From Perca fluviatilis (Eukaryota; Chordata; Actinopteri; Perciformes; Percidae): a DNA stretch of 64,000 bases. Where the stretch lies: contig NC_053116.1 in assembly GCF_010015445.1 (NCBI RefSeq), positions 43,775,707 to 43,839,706 on the forward strand, in the 5' to 3' direction. The translations under genes and the position numbers were made by a program. Shown one piece after another: positions 32,599 through 43,745 of this stretch (the first letter of the stretch is position 1; every line of letters starts with the position of its first letter). The notes beneath the pieces were generated by a model, which saw only the letters and a program-made list of their open reading frames with translations, was not told the DNA's origin and ran no database searches.

Positions 32599-33512
32599 TA
32601 TCTCTCCTCGACGCAGTGCAGCAGGAAGGACCTGCGGTATCTCTCCGTGATGTAGTGCGGCAGGAAGGACCTGCAGTATCTCTCCGTGACGCAGCGCAGC
32701 AGGAAAGACCTGCGGTATCTCTCCGTGACACAGCGCAGCAGGAAAGACCTGCGGTATCTCTCTGTGACGCAGTGCGGCAGGAAAGACCTGCGGTATCTCT
32801 CCGTGACGCAGCGTGGCAGGAAGGACCTGCGGTATCTCTCCGTGACGCAGCGCAGCAGGAAAGACCTGCGGTATCTCTCCGTGACGCAGCGCGGCAGGAA
32901 ATACCTGCGGTATCTGGCCGTGACGCAGCGCGGCAGGAAAGACTTGCAGTATCTCTCCGTGACGCAGTGCATCAGGAAACACCTGCGGTATCTCTCCGTG
33001 ACACAGCGCAGCAGGAAAGACCTGCGGTATCTCTCTGTGACAGTGCGACAGGAAAGACCTGCGGTATCTCTCCGTGACGCAGCACGACAGAAAGGACCTG
33101 CATTATCGCTCCGTGACGCAGCGCAGCAGGAAAGACCTGCGGTATCTCTCCGTGACGCAGCGCGGCAGGAAAGACCTGCGGTATCTCTATATGACCCGTT
33201 GCAGCAGGAAAGACCTGTGGTATCTCTCCATGACGCACCGCAGCAGGAAAGACCTGCGGTATCTCACAGTGACGCAGTGCAGCAGGAAGGACCTGCGGTA
33301 TCTCTCCGTGACGCAGCGTGGAAGGAAAGACCTGCAGTATCTCTCCATGACACAGCGCGGCAGGACGGACCTGCGGTATCTCTCCGTGACGCAGCGCAGC
33401 AGGAAAGACCTGCGGTATCTCTCCGTGACACCGCGCAGCAGGAAAGACCTGTGGTATCACTCCGTGACGCAGTGCAGCAGGAAAGACCTGCGGTATCTCT
33501 CTGTGACGCAGC
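32599..33512 (+). repeat. 39-bp tandem array (about 23 copies) derived from a Tc1 transposase segment
   Basis: The unit is atctctccgtgacgcagcgc agcaggaaagacctgcggt. In one frame each unit reads SVTQRSRKDLRYL, and the last unit runs straight into the transposase at 33513 as RYLSVTQRRNRKLTAAQIRD. Other frames are also open (for example RDAAQQERPAVSL forward, ALRHGEIPQVFPA reverse). One unit near 33040 is 2 bp short, which shifts the frame. Copies vary by scattered point changes. Confidence 0.9.
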
Positions 33513-34334
33513 GCAGAAATCGCAAGTTAACAGCAGCTCAGATTAGAGACCAGATGAATGCCACACAGAGTTCTACATCACACATCTCTAGAACAACTGT
33601 TAAGAGGAGACTGCGCGAATCAGGCCTTCATGGTCAAGTAGCTGCTAGGAAACCACTGCTAAGGAGAGGCAACAAGCAGAAGAGATTTGTTTGGGCCAAG
33701 AAACACAAGGAACGGACATTAGACCAGTGGAAATCTGTGCTTTGGTCTGATGAGTCCAAATTTGAGATCTTTGGTTCCAACCGCCGTGTCTTTGTGCGAC
33801 GCAGAAAAGGTGAACGGATGGATTCTACATGCCTGGTTCCCACCGTGAAGCATGGAGGAGGAGGTGTGATGGTGTGGGGGTGCTTTGCTGGTGACACTGT
33901 TGGGGATTTATTCAAAATTGAAGGCATACTGAACCAGCATGGCTACCACAGCATCCTGCAGCGACATGCCATCCCATCCGGGTTGCGTTTAGTTGGACCA
34001 TCTTTTTTTTTTTTAACAGGACAATGACCCCAAACACACCTCCAGGCTGTGTAAGGGCTATTTGACCAAGAAGGATACTGATGGAGTGCTGCGCCAGATG
34101 ACCTGGCCTCCACAGTCACCGGACCTGAACCCAATCGAGATGGTTTGGGGTGAGCTGGACCGCAGAGTGAAGACAAAAGGACCAACAAGTGCTAAACATC
34201 TCTGGGAACTCCTTCAAGACTGTTGGAAAACCATTTCAGGTGACTATCTCTTGAAGCTCATCAAGAGAATGCCAAGAGTGTGCAAAGCAGTAATCAGAGC
34301 AAAGGGTGGCTACTTTGAAGAATCTAAAATATAA
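33513..34334 (+). pseudogene. Tc1/mariner transposase (DD38E spacing), N-terminally lost, frameshifted
   Basis: It begins in the second DNA-binding helix-turn-helix (RNRKLTAAQIRDQMNATQ, SHISRTTVKRRLRESGLHG). The DDE core has D in VLWSDESKFE, D in QDNDPKHTSR and E in LNPIEMVWGEL; the last two are 38 residues apart, the spacing reported for the 'Intruder' group rather than the usual 34. The frame is broken at a 12-T run (34003-34014). The first HTH and the 5' terminal repeat are missing and replaced by the 39-bp array. It would have catalysed cut-and-paste transposition at TA. Confidence 0.85.
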
Positions 34335-34460
34335 GACATGTTTTCAGTTATTTCACACTTTTTTGTTAAGTACATAATTCCACATGTGTTCATTCATAGT
34401 TGTGATGCCTTCAGTGAGAATCTACAATGTAAATAGTCATGAAAATAAAGGAAACACATT

Positions 34461-34500
34461 GAATGAGAAGGTGTGTCCAAACGTTTGGCCTGTACTGTGT
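34461..34500 (+). mobile_element. Right terminal inverted repeat of the DD38E element
   Basis: gaatgagaaggtgtgtccaa then acgtttggcctgtactgt is the reverse of a common Tc1-type end (acagtacaggccaaacg). The TA run begins right after it. No left partner is present. Confidence 0.7.
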
Positions 34501-34523
34501 ATATATATATATATATATATATA

Positions 34524-35335
34524 CACTCAGCAAAAAAAGGAAACTCCTCTCACTTTCAACTGCTTTTAGATAAAAGTTAACATGCATAAAACTTTGTCTG
34601 AACATAACAAAATTCAACTACTAAGAACTAAACTGAACGTTTCACAGACATGTGACTAACAGAAATGGAAAAATGGGTCCCTGAACAAAGGGTTGGTCAA
34701 AATCAAAAGTTGCAGAACGTTACAGAGAAGACCTCCTCCTCCCTCATGTGGTATCCTTCCTGCAGGCTACAGGGAAGACATCCTCCTCCCTCATGTGGTA
34801 CCCTTCCTGCAGGCTCATCCTGACATGACCCTCCAGCATGATAATGCCACCAGCCATACCGCTCGTTCTGTGTGCGATTTCCTGCACGACAGGAAAGTTA
34901 GTGTTCTGCCATGGCCAGCGAAGAGCCTGGATCTCAATCCCATTGAGCATGTCTGGGACCTGTTGGATCGAAGGGTAAGGGCAAGAACCATGCCCGCCAG
35001 AAATGTCCAGGAACTTGCAGGTGCCTTGGTGGAAGAGTGGGGTAACATCTCACAGCAAGAACTGGCAAACCTGGTGCAGTCCATGAGGAGGAGATGCACT
35101 GCAATACTTAATGCAGCTGGTGGCCACACCAGATACTGATTGTGACTTTTGATTTTGACCATCCTTTATTCAGGGACACATTTTTCCATTTCTGTTAGTC
35201 ACATGTCTGTGAAACGTTGTTCAGTTTAGTTCTTAGTAGGTGAATTTTTTTATGTTCATACAAAGTTTTACACGTTAAGTTGGCTGAAAATAAAATCAGT
35301 TGAAAGTGAGAGGACGTTTCTTTTTTTGCTGAGTT
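34524..35335. mobile_element. Second Tc1-type element, internally deleted
   Basis: Bounded by TA on both sides (34522-34523 and 35336-35337). Ends are cactcagcaaaaaaagg and, inverted, aactcagcaaaaaaag. The inverted repeats continue as a second block about 100 bp in (agacatgtgactaacag against ctgttagtcacatgtct), giving long terminal repeats of about 150-200 bp. It carries only the C-terminal part of a transposase. Confidence 0.85.
34693..35139 (+). pseudogene. Tc1 transposase C-terminal part (DD34E)
   Basis: Recognisable from GYREDILLPHVVPFLQAHPD. It keeps the second Asp (LQHDNATSH) and the Glu (LNPIEHVWDLL) 34 residues apart, and ends ILNAAGGHTRY. A 50-bp tandem duplication (34728-34777 and following; cctcctccctcatgtggta twice) lies at the deletion edge. 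Both HTH domains and the first catalytic Asp are gone. Confidence 0.8.
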
Positions 35336-35339
35336 TATA

Positions 35340-35930
35340 TATAATATATTATTATTTTCATATGGACAAAGAACTAACTGTTTACTAGGGCTGGGTTTTG
35401 TACAAAAAGTTTCTATACCGGTACCGATACCATGACTTTGTGTATTACAAGACCTAAGTCTCTGGGAATCATCAGCTTGGTTGAAAACATAGACATAGTC
35501 AAATTTTCAAATCTCCAGTTAGCTTTTAAATTCTTAATTTCGTTATTCAATGAGCTGTTTCAACCTCTGAGCCTGCCGTCATGGATAGTTAGTTAATGCC
35601 AGTGGGGTCTTTCCTCTTGTCAGCTGTCTTTCCAGGCTGTAACATGGTCTTCCCCTAGTTGTCACCTGCACTTTCACAGCAGTCACTGGATTTCTCCAAT
35701 TTATCAGTTGAGCTCATAGGACTTGATGTTACAATCCCTTTGAATAATAAGCACAAGACAGACATAGTTCGAGACTAGCTGGTGAAGAAAGTTCAACATC
35801 TAGCAGCTAAAGAGACAGATATTTTTCTTAAGGGTTTGTGGAGCCGATGTTTTTTCACTTCCGCACTCTGTACGATACAATGTGATTTAGTCACATTAAG
35901 TTCCCAGTGCTGCTGGCTGCATCTTTAAGT
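35340..35930. other. No gene recognised
   Basis: No coding or repeat signal I can name; ctataccggtaccgatacc at 35413 is a short inverted-like motif. Confidence 0.4.
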
Positions 35931-35934
35931 ATGT

Positions 35935-35940
35935 GTGTTT

Positions 35941-36016
<76 letters not shown>
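35935..36016. repeat. (GT)n microsatellite
   Basis: About 35 GT units directly upstream of the leucine-rich-repeat fragment. Confidence 0.95.
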
Positions 36017-36024
<8 letters not shown>

Positions 36025-36025
<1 letters not shown>

Positions 36026-36093
36026 CTCTGAGCTCCAACCCCTCCCATCTGAGAGTGCTGGACCTGAGTTACAACCATCCAGGAGATGAACAA
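36025..36093 (+). pseudogene. Leucine-rich-repeat exon piece of a fish NLR (NLRC3-like) gene
   Basis: The reading ALSSNPSHLRVLDLSYNHPG is the consensus start of a leucine-rich-repeat exon in the large teleost NACHT-LRR family, which normally continues DSGVK; here it continues DEQSSHS. The about 130 bases after it resemble intron sequence of these genes. Such receptors sense microbial signals in the cytosol. Only about 23 residues remain. Confidence 0.5.
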
Positions 36094-36444
36094 AGCTCAC
36101 ACTCTGTTTCTCTGTCACACTGACAAGCTGAGGACTGTTGGTTCACAGTGTGTTCCAGCAGCACTGCTGATAATAACAGTGAAGACAGTAACTGATGTGC
36201 TGACTGTCCCCTCCTTACTAATAAGTTATATTGTTATCAGGGCGTTAAATCACCATTAACGTAAAAACTGATAGTAAGGAGAAAACTTCCTGGTGTCAGG
36301 TCGTCCGTTATCTAATAGGACAGGTGCTCATAAAAATTGATTTGTCTTTAAGCACCCTGGTTGGGTTGATGAAGTGAAAGGACGGCTGGAGCACTCGCTC
36401 TCTTTGTCAAATATCACCACTGATGGGATTACATTGTTATTAGT

Positions 36445-36871
36445 CTGTACCCACGACTTTCCACTTCTGGGATTGTTCAGGTGCCGCCGGATGTCCGTCC
36501 CCTTCCTGTTTCTTTGTGTTGGCATTCTAACCTCCGGTGGATATGTGAGGATTATGGTTAACTGCTCCTCAGATCTCTGAAGGGTAAATCCAGACAGCTA
36601 GCTAGACTATCTGTCCAATCTGAGTTTTCTGTGGCACGACTAAAACTACTTTTGAACGTACACATGTTCCACCAAAACAAGTTCCTTCCTGAGACTATTT
36701 AGCAGAGGCACTGGGGCACCATCAAGAGCTTAGCACCACCCAATATGATTGTGATTGGTTTAAAGAAATGCCAATAAACCAGAGGACGTTTTCCTCCCAT
36801 CCAGGAATGCTGTGTGGACTAGCCAGACCCTCCTCCGCAGAGCTGTGGAGGAGGGTCTGGACATGCGAGAC
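36445..36871. mobile_element. 427-bp retroposon-like repeat with 15-bp target duplication
   Basis: tacattgttattagt flanks both sides (36430-36444 and 36872-36886). One end carries a hairpin (ccagaccctcctccgca against gtggaggagggtctgg, 36823-36861). Two partial copies lie at 21855-21935 and 28899-29120. The long duplication suggests LINE-driven retroposition. No Pol III boxes were recognised, so it is left unclassified. Confidence 0.75.
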
Positions 36872-36889
36872 TACATTGTTATTAGTTGA

Positions 36890-37940
36890 AAGCCCCCTGT
36901 GATAATGACGCCAAGGAGACCTTGTAATTTAATTTGAACAGTTTTATGGATCTATGTTGCTTAAACCGATGGGGACTCAAAATAGCAAAAAATCATAACA
37001 CACAAGAGAGGAGGGATCCCTCTGCCAGGACGGACAGACAGGACATGTGCACGTTGTTATGTGCACAGAATAGCCCATGGAGGTCAAACTCAGTTTCTCT
37101 GAGGGCCACACTGGAAACTGAGAATCACATACAGAGACAGACATGTAGAGTTTATTAACATGATTTTATTTAAGAGAAAAGTCAAATATCTTTGACTGTA
37201 TGTAGTCTTCTCTCTTACAGTTTGGTCAACATAAAGCCCCCAAAAAGTAAACTTAGACATCGTAGAATTAGCAAATCAAGCAAAACAAAGAATAGGTTAT
37301 TTACAGCAACCTGTTTCAAAGCCTGAATATGAAACTCTGCTTCTGGGGGATTTGAGAGGGCCCACATTTGGCCCATGGCCAGGAAAAACCAGGATGTTAT
37401 GCAGCAGTAACATTGGGGACAGTGTGGCCAACTTGGTGATGGGTTTTCAGACCCTCTTAGTGACTTCTAAATATATTAGGAAGACAGAAAAAGGAGCGTT
37501 TCATTTTGGTGGTGGTTGAAAAAAGTCTAACAAGGTGCTCTTTGGTGCAGGGTTAATCCAATAGTAATCATGCTGTTCTGATTATAAATACATTATTTCT
37601 AGTGTAATTTATTCTCATGCATGTAGTCCACAGATCCTACTAAATGCAGCCTGCTGCAGGAGTACGTCCAGTCTCAAACACTCTTTTTAAAGTACATTTA
37701 GAACGGATGCTTTATATTTCTGGGTGTCCTCTCAACACTTTAATTGTCAAGTGGTTTTGTTTGGTTATTTCTTGTTTGTGAAATGTTTAATGTTGATTTT
37801 TAAAGTTAGAATATTTAGTTCTTGTTTCTGTCCAGAGGATTAGATTAGTTCAAGCCGAGCGAGTTAAACATGGACAACTTTCTATTATCTCTGATTGATG
37901 TACTGTTTATAAATGAAGAGCGGGTAGGAGTTTGGAAAGC
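36890..37940. other. No gene recognised
   Basis: No supported exon, repeat or RNA gene. Confidence 0.4.
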
Positions 37941-38126
37941 CTTGATGGTTCACCTGGTGGAACGTTTGCCCCGTGTGCAGGGGCTCGGTCCTCGTCACAG
38001 CGGCCGTAGGTTCACTCAACTCTGACCCGTGGCCCTTTGCTGCATGTTGTTCCCTCTGTCTCCCCTTTAACATCTTCAGCTGTCCTGCAAAATATAGGCC
38101 TAAAATGCCCCAAAAATAAAAAAGAG
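37941..38126 (+). mobile_element. tRNA-derived SINE, copy 1
   Basis: The head resembles a tRNA (tggttcacctggtgg as box A, gtaggttcactcaactc as box B). The body gtggccctttgctgcatgtt, gtctcccctttaacatcttc, gctgtcctgcaaaatatagg and cctaaaatgccccaaaaat is shared with 62170-62288. It ends in an A-rich tail. Transcribed by Pol III and mobilised by LINE enzymes in trans. Confidence 0.8.
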
Positions 38127-38129
38127 TAG

Positions 38130-39428
38130 GTGGGAGCAGAACGATTCTCAACTTCTTCCTACCTCTTTTACACATGAACAATATTATTTGAGTTGCTTAT
38201 TTGTTGCTGAGGATCCTGTTTCTTCTCCTTTTTTATTCTAAGTTTTATTTTGTGTTTGTATTTTTTTAAACATGTTCAATAAATTAACTAGACTAATTAG
38301 TTTAGTCTAATTACTAATTATTAATTAGACTAAATGGAAGAAAAAGGCTCACAGCATCTCTTCATACTGAGAAGACTGAAGAATCACAATTCTTCTTAGG
38401 ATCAAACCCATACTGGTTTTATTTCAAGTGGAGTTTGATATTCTCTCCAGCAGAGAGCAGCAGTGCTGCAGAGAGAAGTTTACTGAACACAAAGTCTGAA
38501 ACACTGAATTGAAATGATCCATGAATGACTCGCACGTCTCACTGTGTGATCTGATTCATTGATTTTTACACATTCATTAAAATACAAAACTATACACATA
38601 AACACAAGGTGTTTCTTTCACATGGGAAAGAGAGAATGTGTGCTGGGGGGGGGGGTCTGACCTGTTTAAGATAGAAAATAGAACAGGACCCTAAAATAAC
38701 TGCAAACTAAAACTTAATTTGATTTAAATAGAAAACAAATAACAGGTTAAACTGCTATTAGATTTTGTAGCGCATCAGTATGGAAGATGATATTTAAAAC
38801 ATGCAGAGTTGAGTGTAGGAGGTTTGTGGGAAGCAGAGCGAGGCTGCTGATTGGCTGGGAGACGGGACCAACACAGCCACATGCAGCTAATGAGCTGCAC
38901 CAGATTAAAGTATAAATATCTCCAACCAATGAATGACTGTTACACTCATTTTAATCTTGTATCCTGGAGATCCTTCTTTACTTTTCCACATTTTCCTAAA
39001 AGAAGAAATGAAGGAACAAAGGAAACTCCTTTCTTTCTTTCTTCCTCATGTCTTCTTATTCTCCTCTCTCATGTTTATTTCTCCGTTGGATTCTCTACTA
39101 GCAGTGGAACAAAACATCTGTAGTTACACCCATCATGTCTTCTTACAACAGGCCTAGTTCTCCGCTCAGACCTTTCTTATTAATCAAGGGAAGACAAACA
39201 CAACACAGAAACATGCATGAAACAACTAAACATTCATATGTATCTGTTCGTTAAAACTATCAAACCGTTCAAATGGAGTTGGTGATGAAGTGCTGCTGAG
39301 CAAGGCATTCAACGTTCAGTGCAAACTATGAGCTTTTATTGCATTTGGATTAAAAGAACATTTAAACCAATTCCTTTGGACCCAAACTGTATCTCGGCCC
39401 AGAAGGGAGAGTTGAGAGCAGGCTAAGA
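38130..39428. other. No gene recognised
   Basis: An AT-rich inverted motif (gactaattagtttagtctaat, about 38290-38315) and a G run at 38646-38656. No coding signal. Confidence 0.4.
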
Positions 39429-40179
39429 TCAATTCAATTCAATTTTATTTATAGTATCAAATTATAACAAGAGTTATCTCAGGACACTTTACAGATACCA
39501 CACTCTGTAATTTACAAAGACACAACAATTCCAGTAATTCCCCCAAGAGCAAGCATTTAGTGCGACAGTGGCGAGAAAAACAGACCCAGGCTCTTGGTAG
39601 GCGGTGTCTGACGGTGCCGGTTGGGGGTGTGATGAACAGTGGCAATAATAGTCACAATAAAGATAATGGAACAGTGACTATAAATAGTTGTCATAGTAGT
39701 TCATGGCATAGCAGGGCACTGCATGGCATTACAGGATGTATCATGGCACAGCAGGGCATAGCAGGATGTAGCAGGATGCAGCAGGATGCAGCAGATTTTG
39801 GACTCCGGGGAATAAACTCCCCAGAGTTAGGTTAGTAACAAGCATTTCTGGGACATGGATGCACACAAATTGAAAGAGAGAGGAGAGAGAAGTTCATTGT
39901 GTCTAAGGAAGTCCCCTAGCAGTCTAAAACTATAACAGTATAATTAAGAGAGACAGGTTAAGGAGAGGAGTCTGGTCGGGCTAGAACTCTCCCCAACCGG
40001 ATCGGGCTGTACTGGCTGTACTGCCTCCCTCTATTTTTATTATATTATTGATTATATGGTAAATTAGTCTGACGACTATGAAGAGAGCAGTTGGGCCGGG
40101 TTAGGTGGACGCTGCAACTCCTCACTCCCTAACCATGAGCTTTATCGAAGACGAGAGTTTTAATTGTAGTCTTAAATAT

Positions 40180-43100
40180 GGTGGCGGTGTCTGCCCCCCC
40201 GAACCCAGACTGGGAGCTGGTTCCACAGGAGAGGAGCCTGATAGAGGAAGGCTCTGGCTCTCATTCTACTTTTAAAGACTCTAGGAACCACAAGAAACTC
40301 TGCATTCTGGGAGCGCAGTGCTCTAATGGGACAATAAGGTACTATAAGCTCTTCAAGATATGATGGTGCTTGACCATTTAGAGCTTTGTAGGTCAGGAGA
40401 AGGATTTTAAATTAAATTTTACAGGAAGCCAATGCAGAGACGCTAATACAGGAGAAATATGATCTCTTTTCTTAGTTCTTGTCAGAACACGTTCTGCAGC
40501 ATTCTGGATCAGCTGGAGAGTCTTAAGGGACTTATTTGAGCAACCTCATAGTAAGGAATTACAATAGTCCAGCCTGGAAGTAACGAATGCATGGACTAGT
40601 TTTTCAGCATTGTTTTGAGACAGGTTGTGCCTAATTTTGGCAATGTTACAAAGTTGATTCATTTTGTTTTAATTAGGCGATAAAGGATATATCCTGATCA
40701 ACAATAACTCCTAGATTTCTGACAGTAGTGCTGGAGGCCAGGGCAATACCATCCAGATTAATTATATCTTTGGATAATGAGGTTTCGAGGTGTTTAGGGC
40801 CCAGCACAATAACTTCAGTTTTGTTTGAGTTTAACATCAGAAAATTGTCATCCAATTCAATTCAATTTTATTTATAGTATCAAATCATAACAGAGTTATC
40901 TCGAGGCACTTTACAGATAGAGTAGGTCTAAACCACACTCTATAAATTCCAAAACCCCAACAATTACAGTAATTCCCTCAAGAGCAAGCATTAGCAGTGG
41001 CTATTGCGACAGTGGCAAGGAAAAACTCCCTTTTAGGAAGAAATCTCGGCAGACCCAGACTCTTGGTAGGCGGTGTCTGACGGGCCGGTTGGGGGTGTGA
41101 TGAACAGTGGCACATAATAGTCATCCATGATTATATATCTTTAATGCATACTTGAAGTTTAGCTAACTGACTGGTTTCATCTGGCTTGATTGAAAAGTAT
41201 AATTGGGTGTCATCTGCATAACAGTGAAAGTTAATTGAGTGTTTCCTAATGATATTGCCTGGAGGAAGCATATATAAGGAGAATAGAATTGGTCCAAGCA
41301 CTGAGCCTTGTGGAATGCCATGGCTAACTTTAGCGTACCTGCAGGATTTATTGTTAACATTAACAACTTGACATCGATCAGAGAAATAGGACTTAAACCA
41401 GCTTGGTGCGATTCCTTTAATGCCAACTAAATGTTCCAATCTATGTAACAGGATTGGTCAATAGTGTCGAATGTAGCACTAAGATCTAGTAAGACAAGTA
41501 TGGAGGAAAGTCCTTTGTCAGCAGCAGTTAGAAGGTCATTAGTAATTTTCACCAGTGCCGTCTCTGTGCTATGATGCATTCTAAATCCTGACTGAAAGTC
41601 CTCGAATAAACTATTGCTATGTAGAAAATCATATAACCGATTACCGACTACCTTCTCAAGGATCTTGGAGAGTAAGGGGAGATTAAATATAGGTCTATAG
41701 TTGGCTAAGACATCAGGATCGAGGGTGGGTTTTTTCAGAAGAGGTTTTATCACAGCTACTTTAAATGACTGCAGTACATAATCTGTTAATAAAGACATAT
41801 TGATCATATCTAGTGATGAAGTGTTAACCATGGGTAACGCTTCTTTAAGTAGCCTCGTTGGGATGGGGTATAAGAGATAGGTAGATGGCTTAGCTGAAGA
41901 GACCTTTAACATTAATTGTTGAAGGTCTATAGGATAAAAGCAGTCTAAGTATATGTCAGGTCTTGTCATTCTTTCTATCAGTCCTGCGTTTGGTGAACCG
42001 TTAGAAGTTAAGGGCAAAAGGTGATGAATGGTATCTCTAATTTATCTAAGTATCTAAAATGTTATTAAAGAAGCTCATGAAGTCATCACTACTCAGAGCT
42101 ATAGGAATAGATGTCTCAGTAGAGCTGTGACTATCTGTCAGCCTGGCTACAGTGCTGAAAAGAAACCTTGAGTTGTTCTTATTTTCTTCTATTAATGATG
42201 AGTAATGGTCCGATCCGGCATTTCTGAGGGCCTTTGTATAGGTTTTCAGACTTTCTTGCCATCTAAACGAGAGTCTTCTTTACTTTCAAGTTTTCGCGAG
42301 ATTTGTTTTAATTTGCGAGTTTGGGAGTTATACCAAGGTGCTAGTTTCCTTTGCTTCATCATCTTTTTGAGGGGAGCAACAGAGTCTAAAGTCATCCATA
42401 GGCAGGCCTTAGCACCGTCTACAAAATTATCAATTTGGGATGGACTAAAGTTAACATAAAGGTCCTCTGTTATATTGAAGGACAACATTGAGTTAAATGC
42501 TGTTGGAATAGCTTCCTTAAATTTAGCTATGGCACTGTCAGATAGGCATCTAGTGTAGAAGCTTTTATCTAATTTCGTATAGTCAGGTAGTAAGAATTCA
42601 AAAGTCATTAAAAAATGGTCTGATAATAAAGGATTCTGCGGAAATACTATTAAATCATCAATTTGTTGAAAGCAGTACTAAGGCTATTCCTGTCAACGTC
42701 CACATGGATATTTAAATCACCTACAACAACAAAGTACTTTGTCTGATTTAAGGAATACACATGATAAAAACTCTGAGATTTCAGATAAAAATTCAGAGTA
42801 CGGACCTGGAGCTCGGTAGACAACAACAAATATAATTGGCTATAATGTTTTCCATGTTGGATGTTGAAGATTAAGAACAAGGCTTTCAAACGAGTTATAA
42901 TTTAGTTTAGGTTTAGGATTAATTAACAGGCTTGAATCAAATATGGCTGCAACTTCCCCTCCTTGGCCTGAGCCTCTAGGAATTTGAGTATTATTATGAC
43001 TGGGAGGATTGGCTTCATTTAGACTAACATATTCTTATTGGCCCAGCCAGGTTTCAGTAAGACAGAATAGATCAATATGATTATCTGATATCAAATCGTT

Positions 43101-43400
43101 TACTAGTACTGCTTTAGAAGACAGAGATCTGATATTTAATAGTTCACATCTAATTTTCCTATTCTGTTTTTTCATCGCAGCGGTTTTTTGGTTTTAATTC
43201 CAATTAGGTTGTTAAGTATAGCCCCTCTTTTGGTTACCTTTGATTTAACTGATCTGAGTCAGGGGACAGACACCATGGGTGTATTAAAAGAATTATCTGT
43301 CTCATTTTTTGGGGCAGGCTGTGGCTGAAGTGGAATGGATGCTAAATTTACTATGTTTGCAGTTAGCTTCTTATTACTTATGGGATTCACCACTTTGTAT
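40180..43400 (-). pseudogene. LINE ORF2 (family A copy A2), broken
   Basis: Pieces from 5' to 3': endonuclease (43020-42650, including VVGDLNIHVDVD), linker (42608-42246, APWYNSQTRKLKQISRKLES), RT N-terminal (42017-41427, [19 protein letters not shown]), RT core (41439-41131, HGIPQGSVLGPILFS and CYADDTQLYF), then after the nested insertion FLMLNSNKTEVIVLGPKHL (40855-40673) and the C-terminal domain with several stops. The YADD motif is intact. Confidence 0.85.
40854..41119 (-). mobile_element. Nested family A 3' tail (266 bp) with 7-bp target duplication
   Basis: Flanked by gtcatcc (40847-40853 and 41120-41126), which occurs once in the related copy at 55612. The insert is only the last 266 bp of the family A 3' UTR, interrupting the RT of a family A copy. 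Confidence 0.85.
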
Positions 43401-43499
43401 GGTCTATTGTTGATTATAACTGGAATAGTAGTAGTACTACATGTTACCCTGTAGAAAACATTTTCAGATCCATCCCTATGTAAAGTGCCATTTGGATCA

Positions 43500-43745
43500 A
43501 TACCTGGAGGGCATGAATCTGTGATATTTTCTACAGAATGTCAACACCTCAGTGTGGTCATTATGTTGTCAGATAGCAGCCTGGCTCCATGTCGGTTTGG
43601 GTGGAGACCATCATGCTTCAGCAGGCTGGGCCTCTCCCAGAACAAGTCAAAGTTGTTGACATAGGGAATGCTTATGGAAGCGCAGTGGAGTTTCAGCCAG
43701 GTGTGGCGACCAAACAGTCTGGACCATCTCTCAGCACCCTTTCTT
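43500..43745 (-). pseudogene. LINE ORF1 esterase C-terminal remnant (family A)
   Basis: The minus-strand reading includes GRHTWLKLHCASISIPYVNN, FDLFWERP and KHDGLHPNRHGARLL. DGLHPN supplies the Asp and His of an SGNH esterase block V; blocks I and III lie beyond the truncation. It is followed by the NNRPYKVV-like linker to ORF2. Confidence 0.7.

Larger units (their letters stand above)
39430..43745 (-). mobile_element. LINE family A (L2-like), long copy A2
   Basis: On the minus strand: end of ORF1 (43745-43500), ORF2 (43400-40180) and 3' UTR ending in (ATTGA)n at 39430. The EN piece matches 1181-1300, and RT pieces match 47000-49205. ORF2 is broken by stops, frameshifts and a nested LINE tail. 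Confidence 0.85.

Noticed and set aside
32493..33546. Long plus- and minus-strand open frames across the 39-bp array as host genes
   Set aside because: They arise because the 13-codon unit has no stop in most frames. Only the frame leading into the transposase has a recognisable origin.
37941..38126. Functional tRNA gene
   Set aside because: Only box A/B-like parts are present and no cloverleaf can be formed. The body and A-rich tail are shared with another SINE copy.
38851..39157. Small secreted protein with hydrophobic N-terminus
   Set aside because: Overlapping frames in CT-rich sequence give leucine/phenylalanine runs; there is no conserved motif or splice signal.
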